Assembly: GCA_004295015.1 (NCBI GenBank)
Contig: SHNE01000010.1
Location: 62,001 to 126,000 of the forward strand
DNA: 64,000 nt
Direction: 5' to 3'
From: Bacteroidota bacterium
GTDB lineage: Bacteria; Bacteroidota; Bacteroidia; AKYH767-A; 2013-40CM-41-45
Of the stretch, positions 17,868-27,108 are shown piece by piece (the first letter of the stretch is position 1; each line of letters begins with the position of its first letter). Under the pieces are notes generated by a model, which saw nothing but the letters and a program-made list of their open reading frames with translations, ran no database searches and was not told the DNA's origin. Both the position numbers and the translations under genes were made by a program.

Positions 17868-18824
17868 TTATCCTTCTACTACAACTCCCATAGAACTGAA
17901 TTTATTGATTCTGTTTATGACTAATTGTTTCCTGTCGATTTTGAGTAATTGATTTAGATGATTTTTTATCTCCTTCTTCACAATCTTGTACATCTCCTCC
18001 GGAAAAGTATGAGCACCGCCAATAGGTTCACGGATTATTCCATCTATTAATTTCTGACTGAGCATATCTTCGGCAGTAAGTTTCAAAACCTCTGCAGCTT
18101 TTTCTTTGAAGTCCCAACTTCTCCAGAGTATGGAAGAGCAGGATTCAGGTGAGATTACAGAATACCATGTGTTTTCAAGCATGAGAACCTTATCACCAAT
18201 TCCAATTCCTAAGGCACCACCGGAAGCTCCTTCACCAATGATGATACAAATAACCGGAACCTTCAGCTTAGCCATTTCAAATAGATTACGGGCTATTGCT
18301 TCACCTTGCCCGCGTTCTTCGGCTTCAAGTCCGGGGAATGCACCCGGAGTATCAATTAATGTTACTACAGGTTTGTCGAATTTTTCCGCAAGCTTCATCA
18401 ATCGCAAGGCTTTGCGATATCCTTCCGGATTTGCCATTCCAAAATTTCTGAACTGTCTTTGCTTGGTACTTGTTCCTTTTTGTTGACCGATGAGCATGAC
18501 AGTTTGCCCGGAGATTGAACCGAATCCTCCAATGATGGCTTTATCATCTTTTACGGTTCTGTCGCCAAAGAGCTCCACAAAGTTTTTTTCTGTGAGAGCT
18601 TCAATATAAGAGAGAGTATATGGGCGATCAGGATGCCGGGATAACTGAACTCTTTGCCAAGGGCTGAGGTTCGAATATATCTTTTTTCTTGTCTCTTCAA
18701 GGCGTAATTCTAACTGACGTACTGCTACGCTCACATCAACCTTACTCTTCTCTCCAATGAGCTTTTGCTTTTCAATCTGGTCCAGCAAGTCGGCAATAGG
18801 TTTCTCAAATTCCAGGAAATTCAT
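17868..18824 (-). CDS. accA: acetyl-CoA carboxylase carboxyltransferase alpha subunit
   Basis: 318 residues, the usual length. Begins [19 protein letters not shown] and contains the alpha-subunit signatures [48 protein letters not shown] and the oxyanion-hole segment [15 protein letters not shown]. With AccD it transfers the carboxyl group from biotin to acetyl-CoA to give malonyl-CoA, the first step of fatty-acid synthesis. It is first in the minus-strand run accA-ispE-helicase. Confidence 0.97.
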   Translation of the reverse strand: MNFLEFEKPIADLLDQIEKQKLIGEKSKVDVSVAVRQLELRLEETRKKIYSNLSPWQRVQLSRHPDRPYTLSYIEALTEKNFVELFGDRTVKDDKAIIGGFGSISGQTVMLIGQQKGTSTKQRQFRNFGMANPEGYRKALRLMKLAEKFDKPVVTLIDTPGAFPGLEAEERGQGEAIARNLFEMAKLKVPVICIIIGEGASGGALGIGIGDKVLMLENTWYSVISPESCSSILWRSWDFKEKAAEVLKLTAEDMLSQKLIDGIIREPIGGAHTFPEEMYKIVKKEIKNHLNQLLKIDRKQLVINRINKFSSMGVVVEG

Positions 18825-18958
18825 TTGCAGAATGATTATGGTTGCAAGATAACAAATCCCCCAAATTTCAATTTTTTATAATTGAATTAATAGACTTTCC
18901 GGGACAAAGAAGCCCGCTGTTATTACGAATTTGTTCCTCAGTATCAGGCGGATGCGAC

Positions 18959-20278
18959 TCATTTATTGTACAAAATCTGAACGCTTACAACAGAATCCGG
19001 AAGGGTGTACATTTTTTTTTCAAGCAGTGTAGAGGCGTCCAATACTCTTACCGTATTCCGCTCGGATATGAAGAATTCATTATAGACCTGATCATACAGG
19101 ATGGCTTGAGCAGAATTGCTCTGGATTTGAGCGAATTGGTTTTGAATTGCTCTGTATATCCATATCCCTTGATCGGTACATAAGTAAAAAATATGCGCCG
19201 ATAATTCATAGACGGAATGTATTTTCATTGTTCCGAAAGAGCGAAGAGGGAAGGTCCTATTGAACTGCCTGTTAAATGTTTCCACGACAGCATTCCCTGA
19301 GGAGTGACCGAAGAGGTATAGTTCATCCTGTGAACGGTAGAACATTTTCATGATTTTCATGTCAATGGGAAATTCTTGACGAATCACACCGCTGGGATAA
19401 AAAAATGTTCCAAGTCTAAGCTCCTGTTGAGCTATATAATAGAGTTCTGCAAAAAAATATTGGTCGGTCAGAAAACTTGCACCGGGCCTGAAGTAACCCT
19501 GCTGTTGAATGGAGAATTTTTGTAAACCATTCGGGTCAAAGGCTTTAATATTGCCATCATTGTAAGAAATAAAGTTGAGGTCATTCTGTGACTGAAGGTA
19601 TTCAAAGCAAGGACTGGCAATTGGACAAAGTCCGGAGATGGAATTAAACAGGCTGCCATTTTCCGCATCGATTATTGAATAATCACCGGATGATCTCCCC
19701 AGGATATTTAATTTTTTACTTCTGGAGTTGATAGAGCAGTTAATGTAATCGCCACTTACTGAAGAAAATGCTGAATGGTTGAGGGCGGAATCAAGTGAAT
19801 AAACATTTACTGAGGAAGAAGGGGTGCAGAGCGCTAAAACCTTTAATCGTTCTAAAGGGATAGCATTTATTTGAATTTCAACTGCTTTTCGTGATGTGTT
19901 TTCGCCATCGGAGGCATAAATACTAAGAAGGTAATTTCCACTATCAAGAAAAATATTGCTGATAGGGTATAAGAGATTGATATAAAAGCGGTTGTTCTGT
20001 GGATGATAAACAAGAGATGGGCTTACTGAGACCTGGTTTTGATCCAGTAGTTGTATGGAAACCTGTGTCAATTTATTGTCGTCGGAAACCTTGGCTTCAA
20101 GAAAAATGGAGTCACTCGCCTGAATGCTTAAAAGTGATGCAGGCTGAAGTATTTCAATTAATGGTTCTTGCCTGTCTTCTTTTTTGCAGTTATATAAAAC
20201 AGAAGACATTATAAAAAAGGCCAGAATCTTGAATGCATACCTGAAGTATGATCTGCCATTTTCCTGAATATATTTCAT
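18959..20278 (-). CDS. lipoprotein of unknown function, Ig-like plus propeller-like region
   Basis: About 439 residues from the ATG at 20278; an upstream TTG (20293) in frame is less likely. A hydrophobic segment ends in lipobox VLYNC followed by KKED, resembling a surface-lipoprotein export signal. Residues about 40-130 look like an Ig-like domain (IEILQPASLLSIQASDSIFLEAKVSDD). The rest has short repeated beta segments (VYSLDSALNHSAF, SYNDGNIKAFDP, FDRQFNRTFPL) suggesting a divergent beta-propeller. No catalytic motif or family was recognised. It lies 134 bases upstream of accA. Confidence 0.75.
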   Translation of the reverse strand: MKYIQENGRSYFRYAFKILAFFIMSSVLYNCKKEDRQEPLIEILQPASLLSIQASDSIFLEAKVSDDNKLTQVSIQLLDQNQVSVSPSLVYHPQNNRFYINLLYPISNIFLDSGNYLLSIYASDGENTSRKAVEIQINAIPLERLKVLALCTPSSSVNVYSLDSALNHSAFSSVSGDYINCSINSRSKKLNILGRSSGDYSIIDAENGSLFNSISGLCPIASPCFEYLQSQNDLNFISYNDGNIKAFDPNGLQKFSIQQQGYFRPGASFLTDQYFFAELYYIAQQELRLGTFFYPSGVIRQEFPIDMKIMKMFYRSQDELYLFGHSSGNAVVETFNRQFNRTFPLRSFGTMKIHSVYELSAHIFYLCTDQGIWIYRAIQNQFAQIQSNSAQAILYDQVYNEFFISERNTVRVLDASTLLEKKMYTLPDSVVSVQILYNK

Positions 20279-20498
20279 AGTCGTAAAATACAAATTTTAA
20301 TCATTTGGTATGAACCTATTTAGCCTCGAATGTCGGTGATCAGTCATGAATGCAGATCTGAAATTTAGAGCCTTAAATTTAAAGAGGCATAATATTTATT
20401 TATGAACAAGCTTTTCGAAAGACATTGATTTAATTAGCTTCGCATCCCTTTCTAAAAATTTATTTAGTGAAGGGATGAGTTTTACACTTCGCAATAAG

Positions 20499-20506
20499 TA
20501 TATTTG
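20499..20506 (+). promoter_or_regulatory. -7 box of dnaB, giving a nearly leaderless mRNA
   Basis: TATATTTG matches TAnnTTTG and ends six bases before ATG 20513. It overlaps the alternative TTG start at 20504, which argues that translation begins at the ATG. Confidence 0.7.
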
Positions 20507-20512
20507 AATACG

Positions 20513-22066
20513 ATGTCAGAATCTGGAAAGAGCGGAAATCCCGGAGAAGCAATTGCAAGGAAGATTGTAAGTGGCAAGCCTGCTTTCAATACTTTGCAGT
20601 CACAACAATTCGGGAAACTGCCTCCACAGGCTTTAGATTTGGAAGAAGCCGTTTTGGGGGCCTTGCTTCTTGAGAAAGATGCCTTGACATCTGTCATTGA
20701 CATTCTTACTGCTGAAGCATTTTACCGTGATGCGCATAAATTAATTTTTCTGGCTATCCGTCGTCTATTTGATCGATCGGAACCGATAGACATTCTCACA
20801 GTGACGAATGAATTGAAGAAAAGCGGGGAATTGGATATTGTCGGTGGTCCGTTTTTCATAACTCAATTAACAAATCGCGTAGCATCTGCTTCAAATATTG
20901 AATACCATTCAAGGATCATACTTCAGAAGCATATTCAGCGGGAACTTATCCGTATTTCATCCGAAACAATACGTGATGCTTATGAAGACACCAGTGATGT
21001 CTTCCATTTGCTGGATCGCGCAGAAAAGAATTTGTTTGATGTAGCACAAGGAAATATACGCCGGAATTATCAGGCCATGAGTACGATGGTAAGCGAGGCT
21101 CACAAGCAAATTGAAGCAGCACGATTACATACCAGTGGTATATCAGGTGTTCAGTCAGGGTTTACCGGATTAGACAGAATTACTTCCGGCTGGCAAAAGT
21201 CAGATTTGATCATTATTGCCGCACGTCCCGGTATGGGAAAAACCGCTCTTGTTCTTTCATTAACAAGAAATGCCGCTATCAGTTTTGAACGTCCTGTAGC
21301 CGTGTTTTCGCTTGAGATGTCTTCAGTACAGCTCGTGCAAAGAATGATTTCATCGGAGACAGCCATTCCTTCAGATAAATTAAGGAAAGGTGATCTGGAT
21401 AAAGCAGAGTGGAACAACCTGTTTTCATTGACAGTAAAGCTTTCTGCTGCGCCGATTTATATTGACGATACTCCCGCCTTGTCGATTTTCGATCTTCGTT
21501 CAAAGTGTCGTCGTTTAAAAGCTCAGCACAATGTTGAGTTGATCATCATAGATTACCTGCAGCTAATGCGTGCAGAGGTTGATACTAAGTCAGGAAACAG
21601 AGAGCAGGAGATCAGTATGATTTCCCGTTCATTGAAGGCCATTGCCAAGGAATTGAATGTTCCGATTATTGCACTTTCTCAGTTGAGTCGTGCCGTTGAA
21701 ACGCGCGGATCATCCAAACGACCACAGTTGAGTGACCTTCGTGAATCAGGGGCGATTGAACAGGATGCCGATATGGTACTCTTTATTTATCGTCCTGAAT
21801 ATTACGGCCTGGAATTCGATGAAAACAATATGTCCACCAAGGGAATTGCCGAGCTGATTATCGCCAAGCACAGAAATGGTGCATTGGATACGGTTAAACT
21901 CAAGTTTATCAATCACCTTGCTAAATTTACTGATCTGGAAGATTCAGGAATGGGTGAGGCTCCGAGCGGAAGTGTGATGGATTATCAAAGTAACCGACTC
22001 ATCGTAGGGTCAAGAATGAATGAAATGAAAGACTCCGGCGATTCAGGTGAGGATGCACCTTTTTAA
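20513..22066 (+). CDS. dnaB: replicative DNA helicase DnaB
   Basis: 517 residues from the ATG at 20513; an in-frame TTG at 20504 lies inside the -7 box and is rejected. The N-terminal DnaB domain begins near PPQALDLEEAVLGALLLEKDALTSV. The C-terminal RecA-like ATPase has Walker A ARPGMGKTA, Walker B LIIIDYLQLM, and the arginine-finger region LSQLSRAVETR and SDLRESGAIEQDADMV. It is the hexameric helicase at the replication fork. No intein is present. The end (GDSGEDAPF) is acidic. Convergent with the ABC transporter gene. Confidence 0.97.
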   Translation: MSESGKSGNPGEAIARKIVSGKPAFNTLQSQQFGKLPPQALDLEEAVLGALLLEKDALTSVIDILTAEAFYRDAHKLIFLAIRRLFDRSEPIDILTVTNELKKSGELDIVGGPFFITQLTNRVASASNIEYHSRIILQKHIQRELIRISSETIRDAYEDTSDVFHLLDRAEKNLFDVAQGNIRRNYQAMSTMVSEAHKQIEAARLHTSGISGVQSGFTGLDRITSGWQKSDLIIIAARPGMGKTALVLSLTRNAAISFERPVAVFSLEMSSVQLVQRMISSETAIPSDKLRKGDLDKAEWNNLFSLTVKLSAAPIYIDDTPALSIFDLRSKCRRLKAQHNVELIIIDYLQLMRAEVDTKSGNREQEISMISRSLKAIAKELNVPIIALSQLSRAVETRGSSKRPQLSDLRESGAIEQDADMVLFIYRPEYYGLEFDENNMSTKGIAELIIAKHRNGALDTVKLKFINHLAKFTDLEDSGMGEAPSGSVMDYQSNRLIVGSRMNEMKDSGDSGEDAPF

Positions 22067-22094
22067 ATTAGTTTAATTTGCTTCCTGCATTAAG

Positions 22095-23912
22095 TCAGGC
22101 TACAGGTAAATCACCGGTTTTTTCTTCTTCCAGCAATTGCTTTTCATAAAGTTCGGCGTAAACTCCTTTTGCGTTGATGAGAGATTGATGATCTCCTTGT
22201 TCAATTATTTTTCCATGGTCAAGAACAATGATCTGATCCGCATGCTTTACTGTTGAAACACGATGACTGATAAAAATAGAGCTTCGGTTTTTCATGAGCT
22301 CTTTTAAGTTTGTCAGAATTTTTTCTTCAGTTCGGGTATCAACAGCGCTGAGGCAATCATCGAATAAAAGCAGTGCAGGTTTTTTGATGATGGCACGGGC
22401 AATAGACACACGTTGCTTTTGTCCGCCTGAAAGCGTAATTCCCCGCTCTCCCAACTGTGTCTGAAAAGCCTTTGGAAATTCGACGATATTATCATAGATA
22501 TCGGCTTCTTTGGCTGCCAATTCCACCTTTTCCTTTCTTTCATTTTGAGGGAGAGAATCACTCAAGCCGAAAGCTATATTGTTTTCGATTGTGTCACTGA
22601 AGAGAAACATGTCCTGTGGAACAAACCCTATTTGTTTTCTTAGTGAGGTAAGATTCCATGATTGTATGGGTTTCTTGTCGACCAGAATTTCCCCTGAACT
22701 TGAATCCATCATTCTAAGAATCAGATTTGCCAGTGTAGACTTTCCTGAACCGGTTCTTCCCAGAATTGCCAGGGAAGATCCCTGTTGGAGAGAGAATGAA
22801 ATGTTATCGATTGCCTTAATGCCCGAATCTTCATAGACAAAACTTACATTTTTAAATTCTATATTTCCATTTAAGATAGATTCTTCAGAACTTCCGGAAA
22901 GAATTTCAGGTTCCAAATGGAGGAATTCGTTTATCCTTTCCTGAGAAGCTGCAGCCCTTTGAATGATAGATGTTACCCATCCGAGTGAAGCAACAGGCCA
23001 GGTGAGCAGGTTTACATAAATAATAAACTCGGCAATATTTCCCGGTGTTGCCCTACCTGCAATCACTTCTTGTCCACCTATGAAAACCGTCAACAAAGTA
23101 CTAAGTCCGACAAGCAGCAACATTAAGGGAAAGAACATAGAGTTCACACGAACAAGTTTCATGTTTCGATCCTTGTAATCTTCGCTTTCAACTTCAAATC
23201 GATTTGATGTTGTTTTTTCCTTCACGAAGGATTTTAAAATTCTTATTCCGCTAAAAGCTTCCTGAACAAATGTGCTCAAGTGACTTTGTTGTTCCTGAAT
23301 TTCCTCACTTCGTTTGTTCATAATATTACTCACGAAATAAATCGAAACAGATAAGAGAGGTAAGGGAGCCAATACGAACAGGGTCAATTTCACATTCACC
23401 GAAAGCATGGTTATCATTATGAGTACAAAAAGAATGAAGAGGTTTATACTGTACATGAGTGCCGGGCCAAGGTACATTCTCACTCTGCTCACGTCTTCAC
23501 TTATTCTGTTCATCAGGTCGCCTGTGTTATTTCTCCGGTAAAAAGACATTGACAGACGTTGATACTGATTGAAAATTTCATTCTTCAAATCAAATTCTAT
23601 TCTTCTTGAAATCACGATTATGGTTTGTCTCATAAGAAACATGAGTATTCCCCTTAGTATGGCGACGGCAATGATGGCAATAAAAAATATGAAAATTTGG
23701 TAGCTGATGGTGTCTATTATTTTCGCTTTTGCTGCTTCGTCACTTAGATCCTGAATCTCTTCGATGACCAAAACCACCTCATCCAGAGACTTTTGCACCA
23801 CCTGAGCCGGGTATATTGCCCCGAAATTCTGGGCAATGACAAAGAGGGTTCCTAAAAGGAGGAGCCATTTATACTTCAAAAAGTACTTATTAAGGTGAGT
23901 TAATGATTTCAT
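22095..23912 (-). CDS. ABC exporter with fused membrane and ATPase domains
   Basis: About 605 residues from the ATG at 23912. Residues about 15-320 form six membrane helices of the type I exporter fold. The ATPase domain has Walker A GRTGSGKST, Q-loop VPQDMFLFSD, signature LSGGQKQR, Walker B ALLLFDD and H-loop FISHR. The position after Walker B Asp, normally catalytic Glu, is Asp (FDDCLSAVD), as in MdlA-like exporters. Bacterial homologues export lipids, drugs or peptides; the substrate cannot be told from the sequence. As a half-transporter it must dimerise. Confidence 0.9.
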   Translation of the reverse strand: MKSLTHLNKYFLKYKWLLLLGTLFVIAQNFGAIYPAQVVQKSLDEVVLVIEEIQDLSDEAAKAKIIDTISYQIFIFFIAIIAVAILRGILMFLMRQTIIVISRRIEFDLKNEIFNQYQRLSMSFYRRNNTGDLMNRISEDVSRVRMYLGPALMYSINLFILFVLIMITMLSVNVKLTLFVLAPLPLLSVSIYFVSNIMNKRSEEIQEQQSHLSTFVQEAFSGIRILKSFVKEKTTSNRFEVESEDYKDRNMKLVRVNSMFFPLMLLLVGLSTLLTVFIGGQEVIAGRATPGNIAEFIIYVNLLTWPVASLGWVTSIIQRAAASQERINEFLHLEPEILSGSSEESILNGNIEFKNVSFVYEDSGIKAIDNISFSLQQGSSLAILGRTGSGKSTLANLILRMMDSSSGEILVDKKPIQSWNLTSLRKQIGFVPQDMFLFSDTIENNIAFGLSDSLPQNERKEKVELAAKEADIYDNIVEFPKAFQTQLGERGITLSGGQKQRVSIARAIIKKPALLLFDDCLSAVDTRTEEKILTNLKELMKNRSSIFISHRVSTVKHADQIIVLDHGKIIEQGDHQSLINAKGVYAELYEKQLLEEEKTGDLPVA

Positions 23913-23933
23913 AATCAATGCAAAAGGAGCCTG

Positions 23934-23964
23934 TTTGTTGCAACAGAAAATAACTTTATCTTTG
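23934..23964 (+). promoter_or_regulatory. promoter of the leucine dehydrogenase-type gene
   Basis: TTTG, a spacer of 19 bases, then TATCTTTG (23957-23964). A full match to the -33/-7 pattern, with a leader of about 45 bases before the ATG at 24013. Confidence 0.75.
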
Positions 23965-24012
23965 GCGGTCTGCCGTTATTTAAGACGGTAAATTTAAACA
24001 AAGCTCAATAAC

Positions 24013-25113
24013 ATGATAGAAGTGAAAGATGTAAAAAAGAAGAAATCCAATGATAATTCGGTATTTGGGAATTCTTCTTTTGCGGAGCATGAGCAAGTAA
24101 TGTTTTGTTACGATAAAGCAACAGGATTAAAAGCAATTATCGCTATTCATGATACTACTTTAGGACCTGCACTCGGAGGTACAAGGATGTGGGCTTACCA
24201 GTCCGAGGCCGACGCGCTCACAGATGTTCTCCGCTTAAGCAGAGGAATGACATATAAGGCAGCAATCAGTGGCTTAGGTCTTGGCGGAGGTAAAGCTGTA
24301 ATATTCGGTGATGCCAAAACAGACAAGACGCCTGAAATGTTTCGTCGCTATGGTCAGTTCATTGAATCATTAAACGGTAAGTATATTACTGCTGAGGATG
24401 TAGGTACTTCAACTTCTGATATGGTTGCTGTTCGTGATTCTACGAAATATGTAACCGGTCTACCTGAAACGATGGGTGGTGGTGGTGATCCCTCACCTGT
24501 TACGGCCTATGGGGTTTTCATGGGAATGAAAGCAGCTACCAAAGAGTGTTGGGGATCTGACAGTTTAGCCGGAAAGAAAATTGCCATACAAGGAGTAGGG
24601 CATGTTGGTGAAAATCTTGTACGTCTTGTTTCCGAAGAAGGAGCTAAGGTTTTTATTACTGATATTAATCAGGAACATCTCCTTTCTATTTCACAAAAAT
24701 ATGCAGCTGAGATCGTTCCTCTTGAAGGAATTTATGATTTGAACGTAGACATCTATGCACCTTGTGCCTTGGGTGCAACATTGAATACTGCCAACATAAA
24801 GAGATTGAAATGTAAGGTAATTGCAGGAGCTGCAAATAACCAAATGGCTGATGAGAGTATTCATGGTAAATTGGTTTCTGACAAGGGTATTCTTTATGCT
24901 CCCGATTTTCTGATCAATGCCGGTGGATTGATAAATGTGTATTCTGAATTAAAAGGATACGACAGAACCGAGGCGCTCGAGCAGGCAAAAAAGATCTATG
25001 ATACCACGCTGGAGATTTTCAAGATGGCTAAAGAAGAAGGTATTACTCCGGGAGAAGCAGCGAGAAAGATTGCCGAACTGCGTATCGCAGCGGCAAGAAC
25101 AGTAGGTGCATAA
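24013..25113 (+). CDS. leucine/phenylalanine/valine-type amino acid dehydrogenase
   Basis: 366 residues. Glu/Leu/Phe/Val dehydrogenase family: substrate-binding part with TTLGPALGGTRMW, MTYKAAISGLGLGGGKAVI (catalytic lysines) and ITAEDVGTS; NAD-binding Rossmann part with IQGVGHVGENLV. It would interconvert branched-chain amino acids and 2-oxo acids with release of ammonia, linking to branched-chain fatty-acid precursors. Length and motifs fit leucine dehydrogenase best, though valine or phenylalanine cannot be excluded. nusB follows after about 75 bases on the same strand. Confidence 0.93.
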   Translation: MIEVKDVKKKKSNDNSVFGNSSFAEHEQVMFCYDKATGLKAIIAIHDTTLGPALGGTRMWAYQSEADALTDVLRLSRGMTYKAAISGLGLGGGKAVIFGDAKTDKTPEMFRRYGQFIESLNGKYITAEDVGTSTSDMVAVRDSTKYVTGLPETMGGGGDPSPVTAYGVFMGMKAATKECWGSDSLAGKKIAIQGVGHVGENLVRLVSEEGAKVFITDINQEHLLSISQKYAAEIVPLEGIYDLNVDIYAPCALGATLNTANIKRLKCKVIAGAANNQMADESIHGKLVSDKGILYAPDFLINAGGLINVYSELKGYDRTEALEQAKKIYDTTLEIFKMAKEEGITPGEAARKIAELRIAAARTVGA

Positions 25114-25187
25114 TATTTTTTAAGTCAGATTACATTTCGTTTGAACAAAGACGTTCTTACTATTATACATTATTGAATTTTGATGAT

Positions 25188-26120
25188 ATGCTAAGCAGAA
25201 GACAGCTCAGGATAAAAGTGTTGCAGAGTCTGTATGCATTTTTTCAGGGAAAGAAATCAGACCTGGCCGGTGCGGAGAGGGAATTATTCCGGAGTATAGA
25301 TAAAGTAAATGAGCTTTATATTTATTTGCTTTTGTTTCTTCAGGAACTTTCGGAAGCCGATCAGTTAGACGCCGGCGAGTTAGGGCAGAAATTTTATCCT
25401 AACAAGGATGAAGTTGAGGCCAAATACCGTTTGCATAGTTTGAAATTCAATGTTGCATTGGCTGCAAGCGATGAATTCAGGCAACAGGTGGCGCACTACC
25501 GTTTATCATGGCAGATTCACCAGGATATAATCAGGAAGATATATCTGGACATAAAAAAATCAGAGGAGTATCGTGGATTAATACGAGGAGAGAATGTTAA
25601 TGAGAAAGACTTTCTTGTTGAGTTGGTGAAAAAATACTTTTTGCAAGTCGAGACTTTGAGTCATCAACTTGAAGAGGAAAATATTTTTTGGCTTGATGAT
25701 CTGGATTTTATCTGTCATATCATTATTCGGATGATAAAAAGTTTCTACGATAGCGGAAATTTTGCATTATCTCCTCTCTATAAGGACGAAGAAGACGATA
25801 AGGAATTTGTAAAAACACTCTTTGCCAAGACTATCCTCAATAATCCCGAGTATGAAGTTGCAATTAGCGAGCGTACGAAGAATTGGGAAGTAGAAAGAAT
25901 CGCATTGATGGATATATTAATATTGAAGATGGCTTTGGCTGAACTTATACATTTTCCCAATATTCCTGTAAAGGTGAGTATCAATGAATATATAGATATT
26001 TCTAAAGAGTATAGTACGCCAAAAAGTAAACAATTTGTGAATGGCGTGATCGATAAATTGGCCATAGATTATAAAGATCAGGGAAAAATTGTGAAGACCG
26101 GCCGCGGACTTATCGGATAG
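25188..26120 (+). CDS. nusB: transcription antitermination factor NusB, long form
   Basis: 310 residues from ATG 25188 (MLSRRQLRIKVLQSLYAF), the usual Bacteroidota NusB start; a TTG at 25173 is also in frame. It is about twice the size of E. coli NusB. The canonical helical NusB core is in the second half (about 175-300: NWEVERIALMDILILKMALAEL, then PVKVSINEYIDISKEYSTPKSKQFVNGVIDKL), while the first half repeats the N-terminal helix and adds a family-specific insert. With NusE it binds boxA RNA and helps rRNA transcription. First of a run nusB-DUF1573-yajC. Confidence 0.93.
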   Translation: MLSRRQLRIKVLQSLYAFFQGKKSDLAGAERELFRSIDKVNELYIYLLLFLQELSEADQLDAGELGQKFYPNKDEVEAKYRLHSLKFNVALAASDEFRQQVAHYRLSWQIHQDIIRKIYLDIKKSEEYRGLIRGENVNEKDFLVELVKKYFLQVETLSHQLEEENIFWLDDLDFICHIIIRMIKSFYDSGNFALSPLYKDEEDDKEFVKTLFAKTILNNPEYEVAISERTKNWEVERIALMDILILKMALAELIHFPNIPVKVSINEYIDISKEYSTPKSKQFVNGVIDKLAIDYKDQGKIVKTGRGLIG

Positions 26121-26188
26121 TAGGATAAAGTTCTTCAAATAGCACATAAATCTTATCAACTCTACAATTAATCTGAACAATTACAACG

Positions 26189-26665
26189 ATGAAAAGAAAA
26201 GAAAGCTCCATCACGTTTCTGCTGATGATGTTTTTGTTTATTGCATGTAGTTCACCTCAGGAAAAACACCCGGGGGTTCCGGATGATGCAATTGACCCTG
26301 CTGTAATGGAAAACCCTGCTACGGCATCAGGTTCACAAAACGGTAAAGTACCTCAGTTTGAATTTCAGGATACCGTTCACGACTTTGGTAAAATCATAGA
26401 CGGAGAAAAAGTATCCTTCGCCTTCCGGTTTAAGAATGTGGGAAACGGAGATTTAATTATTCGTGCAGCAAATGGCAGCTGTGGTTGTACCGTTCCTGAG
26501 TGGCCAAAGGACCCGATCAAACCGGGTGGAACCGGAATAATCAATGTAACCTTTGACAGCGAAGGACGCGAAGGAATGCAACATAAATCAGTGACATTGA
26601 TATCCAATACAATTCCTAATACAAAGGAACTAAAGATTACTGCCGAGGTTCAAAAAGCGAAATAA
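26189..26665 (+). CDS. DUF1573 lipoprotein
   Basis: 158 residues. Lipoprotein signal with Cys20 (FIACSS). From about residue 50 a DUF1573 Ig-like domain: FEFQDTVHDFGKIIDGEKVSF, SCGCTVPEWPKDPIKPG and a C-terminal ITAEVQK strand. The Cys-Gly-Cys in the core is typical. DUF1573 proteins are abundant in Bacteroidota envelopes with unknown function. It lies 68 bases after nusB and 46 before yajC, a common gene order in this phylum. Confidence 0.93.
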   Translation: MKRKESSITFLLMMFLFIACSSPQEKHPGVPDDAIDPAVMENPATASGSQNGKVPQFEFQDTVHDFGKIIDGEKVSFAFRFKNVGNGDLIIRAANGSCGCTVPEWPKDPIKPGGTGIINVTFDSEGREGMQHKSVTLISNTIPNTKELKITAEVQKAK

Positions 26666-26711
26666 GCGGTCTTAAGTTTATTCAAATATATAACCAAATA
26701 AAAACCAAATC

Positions 26712-27038
26712 ATGTTATCAATTATTTTACAGGCAGCAGCTCCACAAGGCGGAGGTATGATGCAAATGGTATTTCTTGTCGCGATTATCGTAGTATTTTA
26801 TCTCTTCATGATTCGTCCTCAAATGAAGAAGCAAAAAACAGAACGTAATTTCAGAGAAACGCTGGAGAAAGGCGCTAAAGTTGTGACCATTGGTGGTCTT
26901 CATGGTAGAATTGTCGAAGTAAGCGACAGAACATTTCTGATCGAAGTGGATAGTAATGTAAAAGTTCGCGTGGAGAAATCTGCTATTTCCGCAGATGCAA
27001 CCAAGTCATTAGATCAACCACCGTCAACGGCAAAATAA
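26712..27038 (+). CDS. yajC: Sec translocon accessory protein YajC
   Basis: 108 residues: one membrane helix at about 15-36 (MVFLVAIIVVFYLFMIRPQMKKQK), with the family motif FYLFMIRPQ, then a cytoplasmic domain with KGAKVVTIGGLHGRIVEV. YajC associates with SecDF and SecYEG in the inner membrane. Third gene of the nusB run; a terminator follows 10 bases after the stop. Confidence 0.97.
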   Translation: MLSIILQAAAPQGGGMMQMVFLVAIIVVFYLFMIRPQMKKQKTERNFRETLEKGAKVVTIGGLHGRIVEVSDRTFLIEVDSNVKVRVEKSAISADATKSLDQPPSTAK

Positions 27039-27047
27039 ATGATTACA

Positions 27048-27076
27048 GGAACCGGTCCAGTACCGGTTCTTTTTTT
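27048..27076 (+). terminator. intrinsic terminator after yajC
   Basis: Stem GAACCGGT/ACCGGTTC, five-base loop, then seven T. It ends only 32 bases before the next coding start. Confidence 0.93.
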
Positions 27077-27108
27077 GTATTATTGGGATTGTACATAGAC
27101 ATCAGCTC

